Below are positions 53,542 through 61,701 of a stretch of DNA of 64,000 nucleotides, one piece after another. The first letter of the stretch is position 1, and the number at the start of each line of letters is the position of its first letter. Origin of the DNA: Deinococcus soli (ex Cha et al. 2016) (GTDB lineage Bacteria; Deinococcota; Deinococci; Deinococcales; Deinococcaceae); assembly GCF_001007995.1 (NCBI RefSeq), contig NZ_CP011389.1:744001-808000 (forward strand). The letters run 5' to 3'. Position numbers and translations under genes: made by a program. A model generated the notes under the pieces. That model searched no databases, had not been told where the DNA came from, and saw only the letters and a program-made list of their open reading frames with translations.

Positions 53542-53891
53542 GTTGAGTTCTCCTTCGGTCTGAATCGGAAACGACAGCACAATGTGACGCGTTCCTCTGC
53601 GCTTCACGGTAGGCAGGGGGGGTGAGGTCTTTGTGAACAGCTCGCCGTGCTTGGCTCGACATGGAGGGGTTATATGAGTCGAATCTGACATTTCTCTTCA
53701 ACGTGAGCGTCCCGTGACAGAACGGCACTCCGGGATGAGGGGCGCCGCATGCGTGCCCAGCGACCTAGACCGGCTGCGTCGTGAGAAACCTGTCGGAGTG
53801 GTCATGCCCGGCGTTCATGAGCTTTCGCTCACGGTCTGTAGGCGCTCCTGGCCGGTAGGCGTGGCGGGGCGGTCCCCCTATACTCCGGCGC
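53542..53891. other. gap between the SLH gene and the nucleoside phosphorylase gene
   Basis: 350 bp between divergent genes. The minus-strand side holds a leader with AGGAG for the SLH gene and an A/T-rich stretch near 53640-53700, with TATAAC on the minus strand, that may be its promoter. The plus-strand side ends in the TATACT box of the phosphorylase gene. No gene seen. Confidence 0.5.
53879..53884 (+). promoter_or_regulatory. -10 box of leaderless nucleoside phosphorylase gene
   Basis: TATACT, then 7 nt (CCGGCGC), then ATG 53892; one of the clearest cases of this spacing in the window. Confidence 0.65.
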
Positions 53892-54611
53892 ATGAGTCAG
53901 ATTCACGTTCGTGCCCAGCCCGGCGACGTTGCTCCTTATGTCCTGCTTCCCGGTGATCCCAACCGCGCGCGGCACATTGCCGAGACGTACCTGGAGGGCG
54001 CCCGCGAGTACACCAGTCACCGGCAGCTGCTGGGCTTCACGGGCACGTATCAGGGCGTGCGGGTCAGCGTGCAGACGACCGGGATGGGCTGCCCGAGCGC
54101 GGCGATCGTCGCGGAGGAACTCGCGCGGCTGGGCGCGCGGACGCTGATCCGCGTGGGCACGCTGGGCGGCGCGACCCCCAGCGTGGCGCCGGGTGATCTG
54201 GTGATCGCCACGGCGGCCGTGCCGAACGACGGCACCACCCGGCAGATGCTGGGCGGCGCGCCGTACGCACCTGCCGCGAGTTTCGAGGTCGTTGAGGCCA
54301 GCGTGCAGGCGGCCCGCGCCAGCGGCGCGCCGCACCACGTGGGGCTGGTCATGACCGAGGATGCCTTCTACGCCAGCACGCCCGAGCATGCGCGGCTGTG
54401 GGCGGGGCGGGGCGTGCTCGGCTTCGAGATGGAGGCCAGCGCCATCTTCCTGGTGGCGGCGCAGCGGGGTCTGCGCGCGGCGTGCCTGACGGCGTGCAGC
54501 AACGACATCGGCGATCCGCAACTGGTGCCGGATGACGTGCTGGCCGCCGGGGTGGACCGCATGGTGCGCGTGGCTCTGGACGCCATCGTGACGCTCGCCG
54601 CGCGCGACTGA
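53892..54611 (+). CDS. deoD: purine-nucleoside phosphorylase (PNP/UDP family)
   Basis: 239 residues. IHVRAQPGDVAPYVLLPGDP at the start, TTGMGCPSAAIVAEEL, RVGTLGGATPSVAPGDLVIA and FEMEASAIFLVAA are the trimer/hexamer-type PNP signatures; the whole is close to what I recall of the Thermus enzyme. It splits purine nucleosides with phosphate in the salvage pathway. Substrate choice between purines and uridine is inferred from that resemblance. Leaderless start. A terminator follows. Confidence 0.85.
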   Translation: MSQIHVRAQPGDVAPYVLLPGDPNRARHIAETYLEGAREYTSHRQLLGFTGTYQGVRVSVQTTGMGCPSAAIVAEELARLGARTLIRVGTLGGATPSVAPGDLVIATAAVPNDGTTRQMLGGAPYAPAASFEVVEASVQAARASGAPHHVGLVMTEDAFYASTPEHARLWAGRGVLGFEMEASAIFLVAAQRGLRAACLTACSNDIGDPQLVPDDVLAAGVDRMVRVALDAIVTLAARD

Positions 54612-54627
54612 GCATTCCTGCTGCGTG

Positions 54628-54660
54628 GGGGGCCGTCCACCTGGGCGGCTCCCTTTCTGT
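54628..54660 (+). terminator. terminator after the nucleoside phosphorylase gene
   Basis: GGGGGCCG (54628-54635) pairs with CGGCTCCC (54646-54653), with one G-T pair, followed by TTTCTGTTT. Confidence 0.75.
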
Positions 54661-54705
54661 TTCGATCGCCTTTGTGCGGGGAGCGCGCTGTGGCAGGATA
54701 CTTGC

Positions 54706-55503
54706 ATGACCCAACTGGATGAATTCGAGTTCAACAACGTGCAGATTGACCAGCATGGCCCCATCGCGGTCCTGACCATCAACCGCCCCCGCGCGCTGAA
54801 CGCCCTGAGTGCCGACACCCTCTCGGAGATCGCGCAGGCCGTGAACCTGATCGTGGAGGACGCCGAGGTGGGCGCGCTGATCATCACGGGCGCCGGGGAC
54901 AAGGCGTTCGTGGCGGGCGCGGACATCAGCGAGTTCGAGAACCTCGAGGGTGTGTACGACGGCCGCGAGCTGTCCCTGGCCGGGCAGGACGTCATGCATC
55001 AGATCTCCTCGCTGCCCATTCCGGTGATTGCGGCTGTGAACGGCTTCGCGCTGGGCGGCGGGCTGGAACTGGCGCTGGCGTGCGACGTGCGCGTGGCCGC
55101 CACGACCGCCCGGCTGGGCCTGCCCGAGGTGTCTCTGGGCCTGATCCCGGGATTCGGTGGCACGCAGCGCCTCGCGCGGCTGGTCGGCGCGGGCCGCGCG
55201 CTGGACCTGATGCTCACGGCCCGTCAGGTGAAGGCCGACGAGGCGCTGAGCATGGGCCTCGTGAACTACGTCGCGGACGACGCCCTGACCAAGGCGCGCG
55301 AGGTGGCCGAACTGATGCTGAAGAACGCCCCGATCGCGCTGTCCCTCGTCAAGGAGGCGGTGCGCCGCGGGATGGACACCACCCTGGAGGCGGGCCTGGA
55401 GGTCGAGGCGGACCTGTTCGGCATGACGGTCGCCACGAAGGACTTCCGTGAGGGGGTGGACGCCTTCATGAACAAGCGCCGCGCGGAGTTCCAGGGTGAA
55501 TGA
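54706..55503 (+). CDS. enoyl-CoA hydratase/isomerase family protein
   Basis: A 265-residue crotonase. The oxyanion region is KAFVAGADISEF, the catalytic stretch AAVNGFALGGGLELALACDV, and the second Glu lies in GLPEVSLGLIPGFGGTQRL; both catalytic glutamates of hydratases are kept. It would hydrate trans-2-enoyl-CoA in fatty-acid beta-oxidation. The HD-domain gene overlaps its stop by 8 bp. The ATG at 54706 has CAGGAT 6 nt upstream and no ribosome binding site. Confidence 0.92.
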   Translation: MTQLDEFEFNNVQIDQHGPIAVLTINRPRALNALSADTLSEIAQAVNLIVEDAEVGALIITGAGDKAFVAGADISEFENLEGVYDGRELSLAGQDVMHQISSLPIPVIAAVNGFALGGGLELALACDVRVAATTARLGLPEVSLGLIPGFGGTQRLARLVGAGRALDLMLTARQVKADEALSMGLVNYVADDALTKAREVAELMLKNAPIALSLVKEAVRRGMDTTLEAGLEVEADLFGMTVATKDFREGVDAFMNKRRAEFQGE

Positions 55504-56560
55504 GGACGGCATGGGGGGAGGCGAGCAGAAGTTCCGCCTGCAGGTCGAGGGCGGCAAGGTCAGCGACGTTGCGGGCCGTGAGGACAGCGACGCGCCCGCT
55601 GCGAAGACCCGCGTGGTCGAGTTCACCACCCCCCGTTCGAAACTGATCGAGGAGGCCAATCAGGCGATCCGCACCGACCTGCGCGACTACCCGCGTGCGC
55701 TCGCCGCGTACGACGCGCTGCGGGGCGACCCGGAGGCCCTGGCGCACTGGGACATGGCGAACTACATCACCATGCGCAAGCTGGGCTACAACGACCACGG
55801 GCGCGTGCACGCGTTCATCACGGGCGCGGCGGGCATGGCGATCACGGAACTCCTGCTTGAAGGTGGCGTGCGCACCGACATCATGGAGAGTGGCGTCGGG
55901 GACGCGGACGACGTGTTCCTGACCGTCATCCTGGGCACGATGCTGCACGACATCGGCAACCAGATTCACCGGGTGGGGCACGAGGCGCACGGCGTGGCGC
56001 TGGCCCTGCCGATCCTTGACCGGATCATGACGCCGCTGTACCCCGACCCGTTCAAGCGCGTGAAGGTGCGCTCGTTCATCCTGGGTGCCATCAACTGCCA
56101 CGACCTGAACCCCGCGCCGCTGACCATGGAAGGCGGCATCGTGGCCGTCGCGGACGGGACGGACATCACCAAGGGCCGGGGCCGCAAGGCGTTCAGCCTG
56201 GGCAGCGTGGACATCCACTCGATCAGTGCGCTGGCGGTGGATCAGGTGGTCATCGAACGCGGGCGGGACAAGCCGGTCCTGATCAGCGTGACCATGAACA
56301 ACTCCGGCGGGATCTTCCAAGTGGAGGAGATCCTGGCGCCCAAGGTGATCCGCACGCCCATGCGCCGCTTCGTGGACCTGCGCGCCACCACCCGCCCCGA
56401 GGGCGAGGAGCAGATCCTCTCGCGCGTGCGGCTGGACGGCGACCACTTCGTGATGGACCTCGAGAGCGGCGCGCAGGTCGAGGTCGAGGTGATGGACACG
56501 CAGAAGCAGGTGCAGCAGGCCGTCGCGAATAACCTGGGCATCAGCAGCGAGACCCGCTGA
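55496..56560 (+). CDS. HD-domain phosphohydrolase
   Basis: 354 residues with an HD-type metal site: GRVHAFITGAAGMAITELLL, TVILGTMLHDIGNQIHRVGH, a later INCHDLN and VAVADGTDITKGRG. The fold predicts a metal-dependent phosphohydrolase, perhaps on nucleotides; the substrate is unknown. The C-terminal about 100 residues (LISVTMNNSGGIFQVEEILA) look like an added small domain. GTG 55496 overlaps the enoyl-CoA hydratase gene, so the two are co-translated. Confidence 0.83.
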   Translation: MNEDGMGGGEQKFRLQVEGGKVSDVAGREDSDAPAAKTRVVEFTTPRSKLIEEANQAIRTDLRDYPRALAAYDALRGDPEALAHWDMANYITMRKLGYNDHGRVHAFITGAAGMAITELLLEGGVRTDIMESGVGDADDVFLTVILGTMLHDIGNQIHRVGHEAHGVALALPILDRIMTPLYPDPFKRVKVRSFILGAINCHDLNPAPLTMEGGIVAVADGTDITKGRGRKAFSLGSVDIHSISALAVDQVVIERGRDKPVLISVTMNNSGGIFQVEEILAPKVIRTPMRRFVDLRATTRPEGEEQILSRVRLDGDHFVMDLESGAQVEVEVMDTQKQVQQAVANNLGISSETR

Positions 56561-56569
56561 ACCAACCCG

Positions 56570-56611
56570 AGAAGAGGGGACCCCGACCGTGTGGCCAGGG
56601 CCCCCTCTTCT
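56570..56611. terminator. bidirectional terminator after the HD gene
   Basis: AGAAGAGGGG (56570-56579) and CCCCTCTTCT (56602-56611) are perfectly complementary, with further pairing possible in the loop. It lies between convergent genes. Confidence 0.75.
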
Positions 56612-56619
56612 GCGGCGGG

Positions 56620-56946
56620 TTACTTCTTCGCGCCGGGCAGCGGTGTCGTGCGGGCCGGGCCGCCGTCGATGCCGCCGCTGCGGTGGGTGCCCTCGCCGCC
56701 TGCTGCGCGGCCCTCCAGGTCGCTGTCCCCGTCGTTGTTCGGGGTGCCCTGGCGGTCCTCGAAGTCACTGCCGCCCAGCATGCCGTCCTGGAAGCCCGGC
56801 TGGTCGTTCGGGTTACTGCTGTCGGCACTGGCGGCCCCGCGCAGCAGGTCCTCGGTAGCCATCTTGTCGTTCAGCAGTTCGCCGGTGGTGCCGTCGTCCC
56901 GGATCTCGCCTTCTGGGGCGTACTCGCGCGTGTCGTCTCGTGTCAT
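56620..56946 (-). CDS. small acidic, glycine-rich hypothetical protein
   Basis: 108 residues, rich in D, E, G and N, with no hydrophobic core visible (GQ-type stretches such as SADSSNPNDQPGFQDGMLGG and FEDRQGTPNNDGDSDLEGRA). Probably disordered; this kind of hydrophilic protein is sometimes linked to desiccation tolerance, but that is only a guess. ATG 56946 is supported by TACCCT exactly 7 nt upstream. No family recognised. Confidence 0.65.
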   Translation of the reverse strand: MTRDDTREYAPEGEIRDDGTTGELLNDKMATEDLLRGAASADSSNPNDQPGFQDGMLGGSDFEDRQGTPNNDGDSDLEGRAAGGEGTHRSGGIDGGPARTTPLPGAKK

Positions 56947-57082
56947 GTTCCGGAGGGTACGGGCTGCGGGCCCCTGCGCGGGTGGGGAAAGCGGGGGGAC
57001 GACCTTCATGATCCCGCCCTGCGCGACGGCCGGTCAGCTGCGCGCGCCGTGACCATCCGAAACCGCCTATACTTGACTGTCT

Positions 57083-57553
57083 ATGACGAAGGATCGCATC
57101 ACCATGACCCAGCGCGGGTACGACAAACTGGTCGAAACCCTGCACTTCCTGAAAACCACCAAACGCGAGGAGATCTCCGAGAACATGGGCCGCGCCATCG
57201 AGGACGGCGACCTGCGCGAGAGCGCCGCGTACGACGAGGCCCGCATGCAGCAGAGCGAGAACGAGGCCCGCATCTCCGAACTGGAGCGGCAGCTGGAACG
57301 CGCCCTGATCATCGAGGAGGACGCCACGGGCGGCGCCGGGCTGGGCGCGAAGGTCCGCGTGCGCGACGCCAAGGGCAAGGAGCACCACTTCGAACTGGTC
57401 GGCACGTACGAGGTGGACGTCCTGAAAGGCAAGATCAGCGACGCCAGCCCCATCGGCAAGGCCCTCGCCGGACGCCGCGCCGGAGAGAAGGTCACCGTGC
57501 AGCTCCCGAAGGGCAGCGCCGAGTTCGAGATCCTCAGCGTCGACTACCAGTAA
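57083..57553 (+). CDS. greA: transcription elongation factor GreA
   Basis: A 156-residue factor that enters the RNA polymerase secondary channel and rescues backtracked complexes by transcript cleavage. The N-terminal coiled coil carries the acidic tip (EDGDLRESAAYDEAR, Asp and Glu present, so cleavage-competent rather than an inhibitor such as Gfh1), and the C-terminal FKBP-like domain is complete (ISDASPIGKALAGRRAGEKV). TATACT lies 9 nt before the ATG, so the mRNA has a leader of about two bases or none. Confidence 0.94.
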   Translation: MTKDRITMTQRGYDKLVETLHFLKTTKREEISENMGRAIEDGDLRESAAYDEARMQQSENEARISELERQLERALIIEEDATGGAGLGAKVRVRDAKGKEHHFELVGTYEVDVLKGKISDASPIGKALAGRRAGEKVTVQLPKGSAEFEILSVDYQ

Positions 57554-57569
57554 GCGGCGCGCCGGGCCA

Positions 57570-57600
57570 CGCCTCCCCCCCTACCGGGTGAAGGGAGGCG
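57570..57600 (+). terminator. hairpin after greA
   Basis: CGCCTCCC (57570-57577) and GGGAGGCG (57593-57600) form a perfect 8-bp stem, 16 bp after the stop. No T run follows directly. Confidence 0.5.
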
Positions 57601-57631
57601 TCCGCGTTTGTGGGTACACTGACCGCACCGC

Positions 57632-58003
57632 ATGCACCGCCTGATCCGCCCCCTGCTGCCGCTGCTCGTGTGCGGCGCGGCCCACGCCTCGCCTGCGTGG
57701 GTGGTGCCCGTCACGAAACTGTACCCGGTCCCCAACCAGACCAGCGCGCCGGTCCGCACCCTCAATGCCCGCACGGCGCTGAACCTGAACCGCTGTTACG
57801 CCCTGTGGTGCGACGTGCAGTTCGGCGCGACGCGCGGGTGGGTGCTGCGGGCCGCCGTGAACACCGCCGGCGACTGCCGCCGCCTCGTGCCGCTGGGCCT
57901 GAAGGACCTGCGGCGCACCGAGGCCGCGTACCACACCAACCGCGACCCGAACCGCGACGGCGTCGCGTGCGACGCGCTGGACCGCCCCCTGCTGGGACGC
58001 TGA
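57632..58003 (+). CDS. secreted protein with SH3-like part and excalibur calcium-binding motif
   Basis: 123 residues: signal peptide (MHRLIRPLLPLLVCGAAHA), an SH3-like stretch with a cysteine pair (LNLNRCYALWCDVQFGATRG), and a C-terminal excalibur-type motif (NRDPNRDGVACDALD) that resembles an EF-hand calcium loop with its cysteine. Excalibur domains occur in secreted nucleases and envelope proteins; no nuclease domain is present here. TACACT lies 11 nt before the ATG. Function unknown. Confidence 0.75.
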   Translation: MHRLIRPLLPLLVCGAAHASPAWVVPVTKLYPVPNQTSAPVRTLNARTALNLNRCYALWCDVQFGATRGWVLRAAVNTAGDCRRLVPLGLKDLRRTEAAYHTNRDPNRDGVACDALDRPLLGR

Positions 58004-58010
58004 CCCCCTC

Positions 58011-58167
58011 GTATGGACTCCGGTGAACAGGTTGGGAAATCCTGTCAACCCGAGCGGATGTGCCTCGTAGAGCTGCGTAGCACAGGAGACGCAACGCGGG
58101 TTCCGGTCGTGGAGTGGGCAACCCGGTGAAGTTCCAGGTTGTCACCGAAACAGACGAAATCCGTATC
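58011..58167 (+). repeat. small dispersed repeat, copy C
   Basis: A full-length copy of about 157 bp: TATGGACTCCGG at the left, an inverted repeat (ACAGGTTGGGAAATCCTGT), GAGCGGATG, GGGTTCCGGTCGTGGAGTGG, GAAACAGACGAAATCCGTAT at the right end. It starts 7 bp after the excalibur gene. Confidence 0.8.
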
Positions 58168-58523
58168 ACACGCCGCCCACACCGGACCTTGAGGGGGCGT
58201 TGAGGTACGTCCCACACTGCCAAAAGCACTACAAACAGCGCGGGGTCGCGCCGCGACACTGTGCGCGTTGCACCTGCTCCAATGACGCCCGGCGCGGTCA
58301 AACCCCGGGCCTCTGGCGGACCGTGCAACCTGATCCTCCATCCCCGCCCCTGCCCCGGCAGGGGTGTTTCCGTGTTGGTCGGCGCCGAATGAGGCCACAG
58401 GGGTAAGCGGGTACGCAGCGGGCGCCCCGGTCATGTTCCGGGCCGCAGGTGCCGGGGCGGGCGCGGCCCTGTACACTGTCAGGGTTGCCGCGCCGTGCCA
58501 AGTGGCGCGTGGAAGGAGTCTGT
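58168..58523. other. gap before ychF
   Basis: About 355 bp without a convincing gene. TTGAGG occurs at 58189 and 58200, 11 bp apart. A terminator-like hairpin lies at 58347-58364 (CCCCTGCC with GGCAGGGG, then TGTTT), although no annotated gene ends there. TACACT near 58472 may be the ychF -10 box. Confidence 0.45.
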
Positions 58524-59621
58524 ATGGGTCTTGCTATTGGTATCGTCGGTCTGCCCAACGTGGGCAAAAGCACGCTGTTCAACGCCATCACGCGCGCCGG
58601 GGCGCTCGCCGCGAACTACCCGTTCGCGACGATCGAGCCGAACGTGGGTCGCGTGACCGTCCCGGACGAGCGTCTCGCCGCGCTGAGCCGGGTGTTCACG
58701 AAGGGTGAGCGCGTCCCGCCGATCATCCCGACGTTCGTGGAGTTCGTGGACATTGCGGGCCTCGTGAAGGGTGCCAGCAAGGGCGAGGGCCTGGGGAACC
58801 AGTTCCTGGCGAACATCCGCGAGGTGGACGCCATCGCGCACGTCGTGCGCTGCTTCGAGGACGGGAACGTCATTCACGTCGCGGGCCGCGTGGACCCCAT
58901 CGACGACATCGAGACGATCAACACCGAACTGATCCTCGCGGACCTGGGCGGCCTGGAAAAACGCCTCCAGAACCTCCAGAAGAAGGCCAAGGGGAACGAC
59001 AAGGACGCAAAAGAGCAGGCGGATCTGGCCGAGCAGATCATCGCCGTGCTGGCCGAGGGCAAACCCGCCCGCGCCGGGACGTACGACGCGCCCATCCCCA
59101 AGGAGTTCGGGCTGATCACCACCAAACCCGTGATCTACGTCGCGAACGTCGGCGAGGACAACCTGACCGAGGACAACGAGTACGTGCAGAAGGTCCGCGA
59201 GTACGCCGCCGCCGAGGGCGCGCAGGTCGTGAAGATCAGCGCGCAGATCGAGGGTGAACTGGCCGAGATGCCCGAGGACGAGGCCCGCGCGTTCCTGGAG
59301 GAACTGGGCGTGCAGGAGAGCGGCCTGGACCAGCTGGTCACGGTCGGGTACGACACGCTGGGCCTGATCACGTTCATCACGAGCGGCGAGAAGGAAGTGC
59401 GCGCCTGGACGATCCGCCGCGGCGAGAAGGCCCCGGAGGCCGCCGGGGAGATCCACAGCGACCTGGAACGCGGCTTCATCCGCGCCGAGGTCATTGAGTG
59501 GGACAAGATGGTCGAGGCCGGCGGCTGGGCGAACGCCAAGAGCAAGGGCTGGGTGCGGACCGAAGGCAAGGAGTATGTCATGAAGGACGGCGACATCATG
59601 AACGTCCTGCACAACATGTGA
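58524..59621 (+). CDS. ychF: redox-regulated ATPase YchF (Obg family)
   Basis: A 365-residue P-loop protein, universal and ribosome-associated, preferring [21 protein letters not shown] is Walker [20 protein letters not shown] is G3, the G4 motif is altered ([10 protein letters not shown], the NxxE form that explains ATP preference), and a TGS domain forms the C-terminus ([20 protein letters not shown], ending in VLHNM). GGAAGGAG lies 5 nt before the ATG. Confidence 0.96.
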   Translation: MGLAIGIVGLPNVGKSTLFNAITRAGALAANYPFATIEPNVGRVTVPDERLAALSRVFTKGERVPPIIPTFVEFVDIAGLVKGASKGEGLGNQFLANIREVDAIAHVVRCFEDGNVIHVAGRVDPIDDIETINTELILADLGGLEKRLQNLQKKAKGNDKDAKEQADLAEQIIAVLAEGKPARAGTYDAPIPKEFGLITTKPVIYVANVGEDNLTEDNEYVQKVREYAAAEGAQVVKISAQIEGELAEMPEDEARAFLEELGVQESGLDQLVTVGYDTLGLITFITSGEKEVRAWTIRRGEKAPEAAGEIHSDLERGFIRAEVIEWDKMVEAGGWANAKSKGWVRTEGKEYVMKDGDIMNVLHNM

Positions 59622-59753
59622 TCCCTCCGGTGGAACGGTCTGCGAGGACCGTTTCACCCGAGCGGATGCGAGCAGGAGTCGGGGGGGTTCCGGGCGTGGA
59701 GTGGGCAGATCGGTGGTGTTCCGATCTGCCCACGCAACAGACGGAATCCGCTT
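59620..59753 (+). repeat. small dispersed repeat, copy D
   Basis: Begins at the ychF stop codon and runs about 134 bp: CTCCGGTGGAACGG, GAGCGGATGCGAGC, GGTTCCGGGCGTGGAGTGGG, an internal inverted repeat (GGCAGATCGG with CCGATCTGCC), and the end block AACAGACGGAATCCG. Confidence 0.8.
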
Positions 59754-59804
59754 GCAGGCTGTGTGGAGGGGCGCCGGAGACCGAACCTCCGGCCCCCTCC
59801 TGCT

Positions 59805-60713
59805 TTATTGTCCTGGGGTGAGGCGGTCGGCTTCGCGCACGGTGACGTAGGGGATGAGGCCCTGGGCGCGGGCCTGGGCGTACGTGCGGGTGGTCAGGGC
59901 GGGCTGGTCGGCGTAGTCCACGGTGAACACGGGTTTCCCGGCGGCCTTCCACAGGGCGTAGTCGGCAAGCAGCGTGTCGCGGCGGACGGCCTCGGTGGGC
60001 TGGTTGGTGGCGTAGACGAAGGTTTCCTCGCTGCCCAGGGCGTCCACGCAGGCGGCGTAGCGGGGGTCGCGGATGAGTTCGGCGGCGTTCTGCGGCACGA
60101 TCAGGAACCCGTCGCGGCGAGCGCGGGCATGCGCGGCGAGGCGGCACACCCACGCGACCATCTCGGCGCGGGCGGCGGGCCATTCCGGGTGCTGTTCGTA
60201 GGCGTCGATCAGGTCCAGGTACGCGCCGTGGAAGCCCTGGTCGATGACGCGGTCCAGTTCCCGCAGCGTCAGCGCCTGCCAGTCGGCGTCCCAGTAGGCC
60301 ACGTCGTAGTTGCCGGGCCAGTCGGGCTGTTCGCTCAGCAGCCAGGCGGGGGTGCCGGGGCGCCAGCCGGGCTGCCAGTACGGGCGGTACGCCTCGGCGG
60401 CCCCGACGCTCAGGTAGCCCAGAAGGACGTGCGCGCGGGCGGCCTGCGCGACCTCCGGGGCGGGCCAGGGGCGGGTGTCGTCGTCCAGGGTGTCCACGAC
60501 GATCACGTCGAACGAGGAGGCGGCCACGCGCGTCAGGCGGTCGGCGCCGTACCCGGTCAGCTGGTAGCCCCAGGTGCGGGCAGCGGTCAGCGGCATGGGC
60601 GCGGGCGTGACGGGCGCCCCGGCTCCGGGTGGGTTCTGTCCGGCCTGCGCGGGCGGGGAGGCGCAGGCGGACAGCAGGAGAAGCGCGGGCCACATGCAAG
60701 CCGGGAGCGTCAT
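59805..60713 (-). CDS. GH114-type glycoside hydrolase (endo-alpha-1,4-polygalactosaminidase-like) lipoprotein
   Basis: 302 residues. The signal peptide ends in a lipobox (LLLLSAC). The barrel domain has WGYQLTGYGADRLTRVAASS, VLLGYLSVGAAEAYRPYW, YWDADWQ, GFHGAYLDLIDAYEQHP and VPQNAAELI, matching GH114/TM1410-like proteins. It may cut a galactosamine-containing surface polysaccharide. ATG 60713 overlaps the epimerase stop by 4 bp, so the pair is coupled. The enzyme specificity is inferred from family resemblance. Confidence 0.8.
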   Translation of the reverse strand: MTLPACMWPALLLLSACASPPAQAGQNPPGAGAPVTPAPMPLTAARTWGYQLTGYGADRLTRVAASSFDVIVVDTLDDDTRPWPAPEVAQAARAHVLLGYLSVGAAEAYRPYWQPGWRPGTPAWLLSEQPDWPGNYDVAYWDADWQALTLRELDRVIDQGFHGAYLDLIDAYEQHPEWPAARAEMVAWVCRLAAHARARRDGFLIVPQNAAELIRDPRYAACVDALGSEETFVYATNQPTEAVRRDTLLADYALWKAAGKPVFTVDYADQPALTTRTYAQARAQGLIPYVTVREADRLTPGQ

Positions 60714-61624
60714 GCCGGGACCGCGCCCGGGTCCGGGTGGGCGTCCGGGTTCAGCAGGGCGTTCAGGGCGTCCGTGAAGGTGTGCCGCAGCCTGAAGCCG
60801 CTGGCGTGCAGGCGTTCCAGGCTGGCCTGCTGCCACGGCACGTCGCCACTGCGGGGGCTGCCGGGGGCGTCCTCCAGCACCTCGCCGTCGTAGCCGAGTT
60901 GCGTGGCGAGGCCGGTCACGATGTCGCGTACGGGCCGGGCCTCGCCGCTGCCGACGTTCACGGCGCCGCCCAGCGCCCCCTGCGGGAGAGCCGTCAGGGC
61001 GTGGGTGACGGCGCGGGCGACGTCGCGGGCATCCACGAAGTCCCGGTACGCGCCCAGCGGCCCGAAGCGCACGCTGCGCTGCCCGGCGGCCCGCGCGGCG
61101 CGCAGGGTGGCGGCGGCGCGGCCCGGCAGGGTTCCCTCGCCCAGCCCGGCGCCCAGTGGGTTCGTGAGGCGCAGCGCGGCCGCCTGCACCCGCCCGGCCC
61201 GCACGGCCTCCTCGATCAGGGCGGTGCCCGCCAGTTTGCTCGCCCCGTAGGGGCTGAGGGGCCGGGCGGGGTCGTCCTCGCGGCTGGCGTGCCCGTGCGG
61301 TGTGCGGCCATACTCGGCGGCGGAGGACAGGTGCACCAGGGGCAGGTCGGCGCGCGTGGCGGCGTCCAGCGCGCGCGCGACGAGCAGCACGTTCGCGCGG
61401 GTCAGGTCCGGGAGTGTGCCGGCGGTGAGGCCTGCCGCGTTCACGATGGCCTGCGCGCCGCGCGTCAGGCTATCCCAGGTGGCCTCCGGGGCGTCCGTCA
61501 GCGCCGCGCCGGACGCCGCACGGACGGTCCAGCCCTCGGCGCGCAGCTGCGCCGCGACGTGACGGCCCAGGAAGCCGCTCGCCCCGATCAGGAGGGCGGT
61601 GCGGGGGGTGGGGGATTCGGTCAT
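60710..61624 (-). CDS. NAD-dependent epimerase/dehydratase (extended SDR)
   Basis: A 304-residue nucleotide-sugar-type enzyme: Rossmann motif LIGASGFLGRHVAAQL, active-site S and YGASK in HLSSAAEYGRTPHGH and SPYGASKLAG, and GGAVNVGSGEARPVRDIV. GGAGG lies 6 nt before the ATG. TATGAT lies on the minus strand about 45 bp upstream. Coupling with the GH114-type gene suggests a joint role in a surface polysaccharide. Confidence 0.87.
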   Translation of the reverse strand: MTESPTPRTALLIGASGFLGRHVAAQLRAEGWTVRAASGAALTDAPEATWDSLTRGAQAIVNAAGLTAGTLPDLTRANVLLVARALDAATRADLPLVHLSSAAEYGRTPHGHASREDDPARPLSPYGASKLAGTALIEEAVRAGRVQAAALRLTNPLGAGLGEGTLPGRAAATLRAARAAGQRSVRFGPLGAYRDFVDARDVARAVTHALTALPQGALGGAVNVGSGEARPVRDIVTGLATQLGYDGEVLEDAPGSPRSGDVPWQQASLERLHASGFRLRHTFTDALNALLNPDAHPDPGAVPA

Positions 61625-61701
61625 GCACAACCTCCGAACTGGGAGAGGCGGGCCGGGCGGGGTGTGAAAAATCATACACCACCTCACCCGCCCGGCCCCG
61701 C

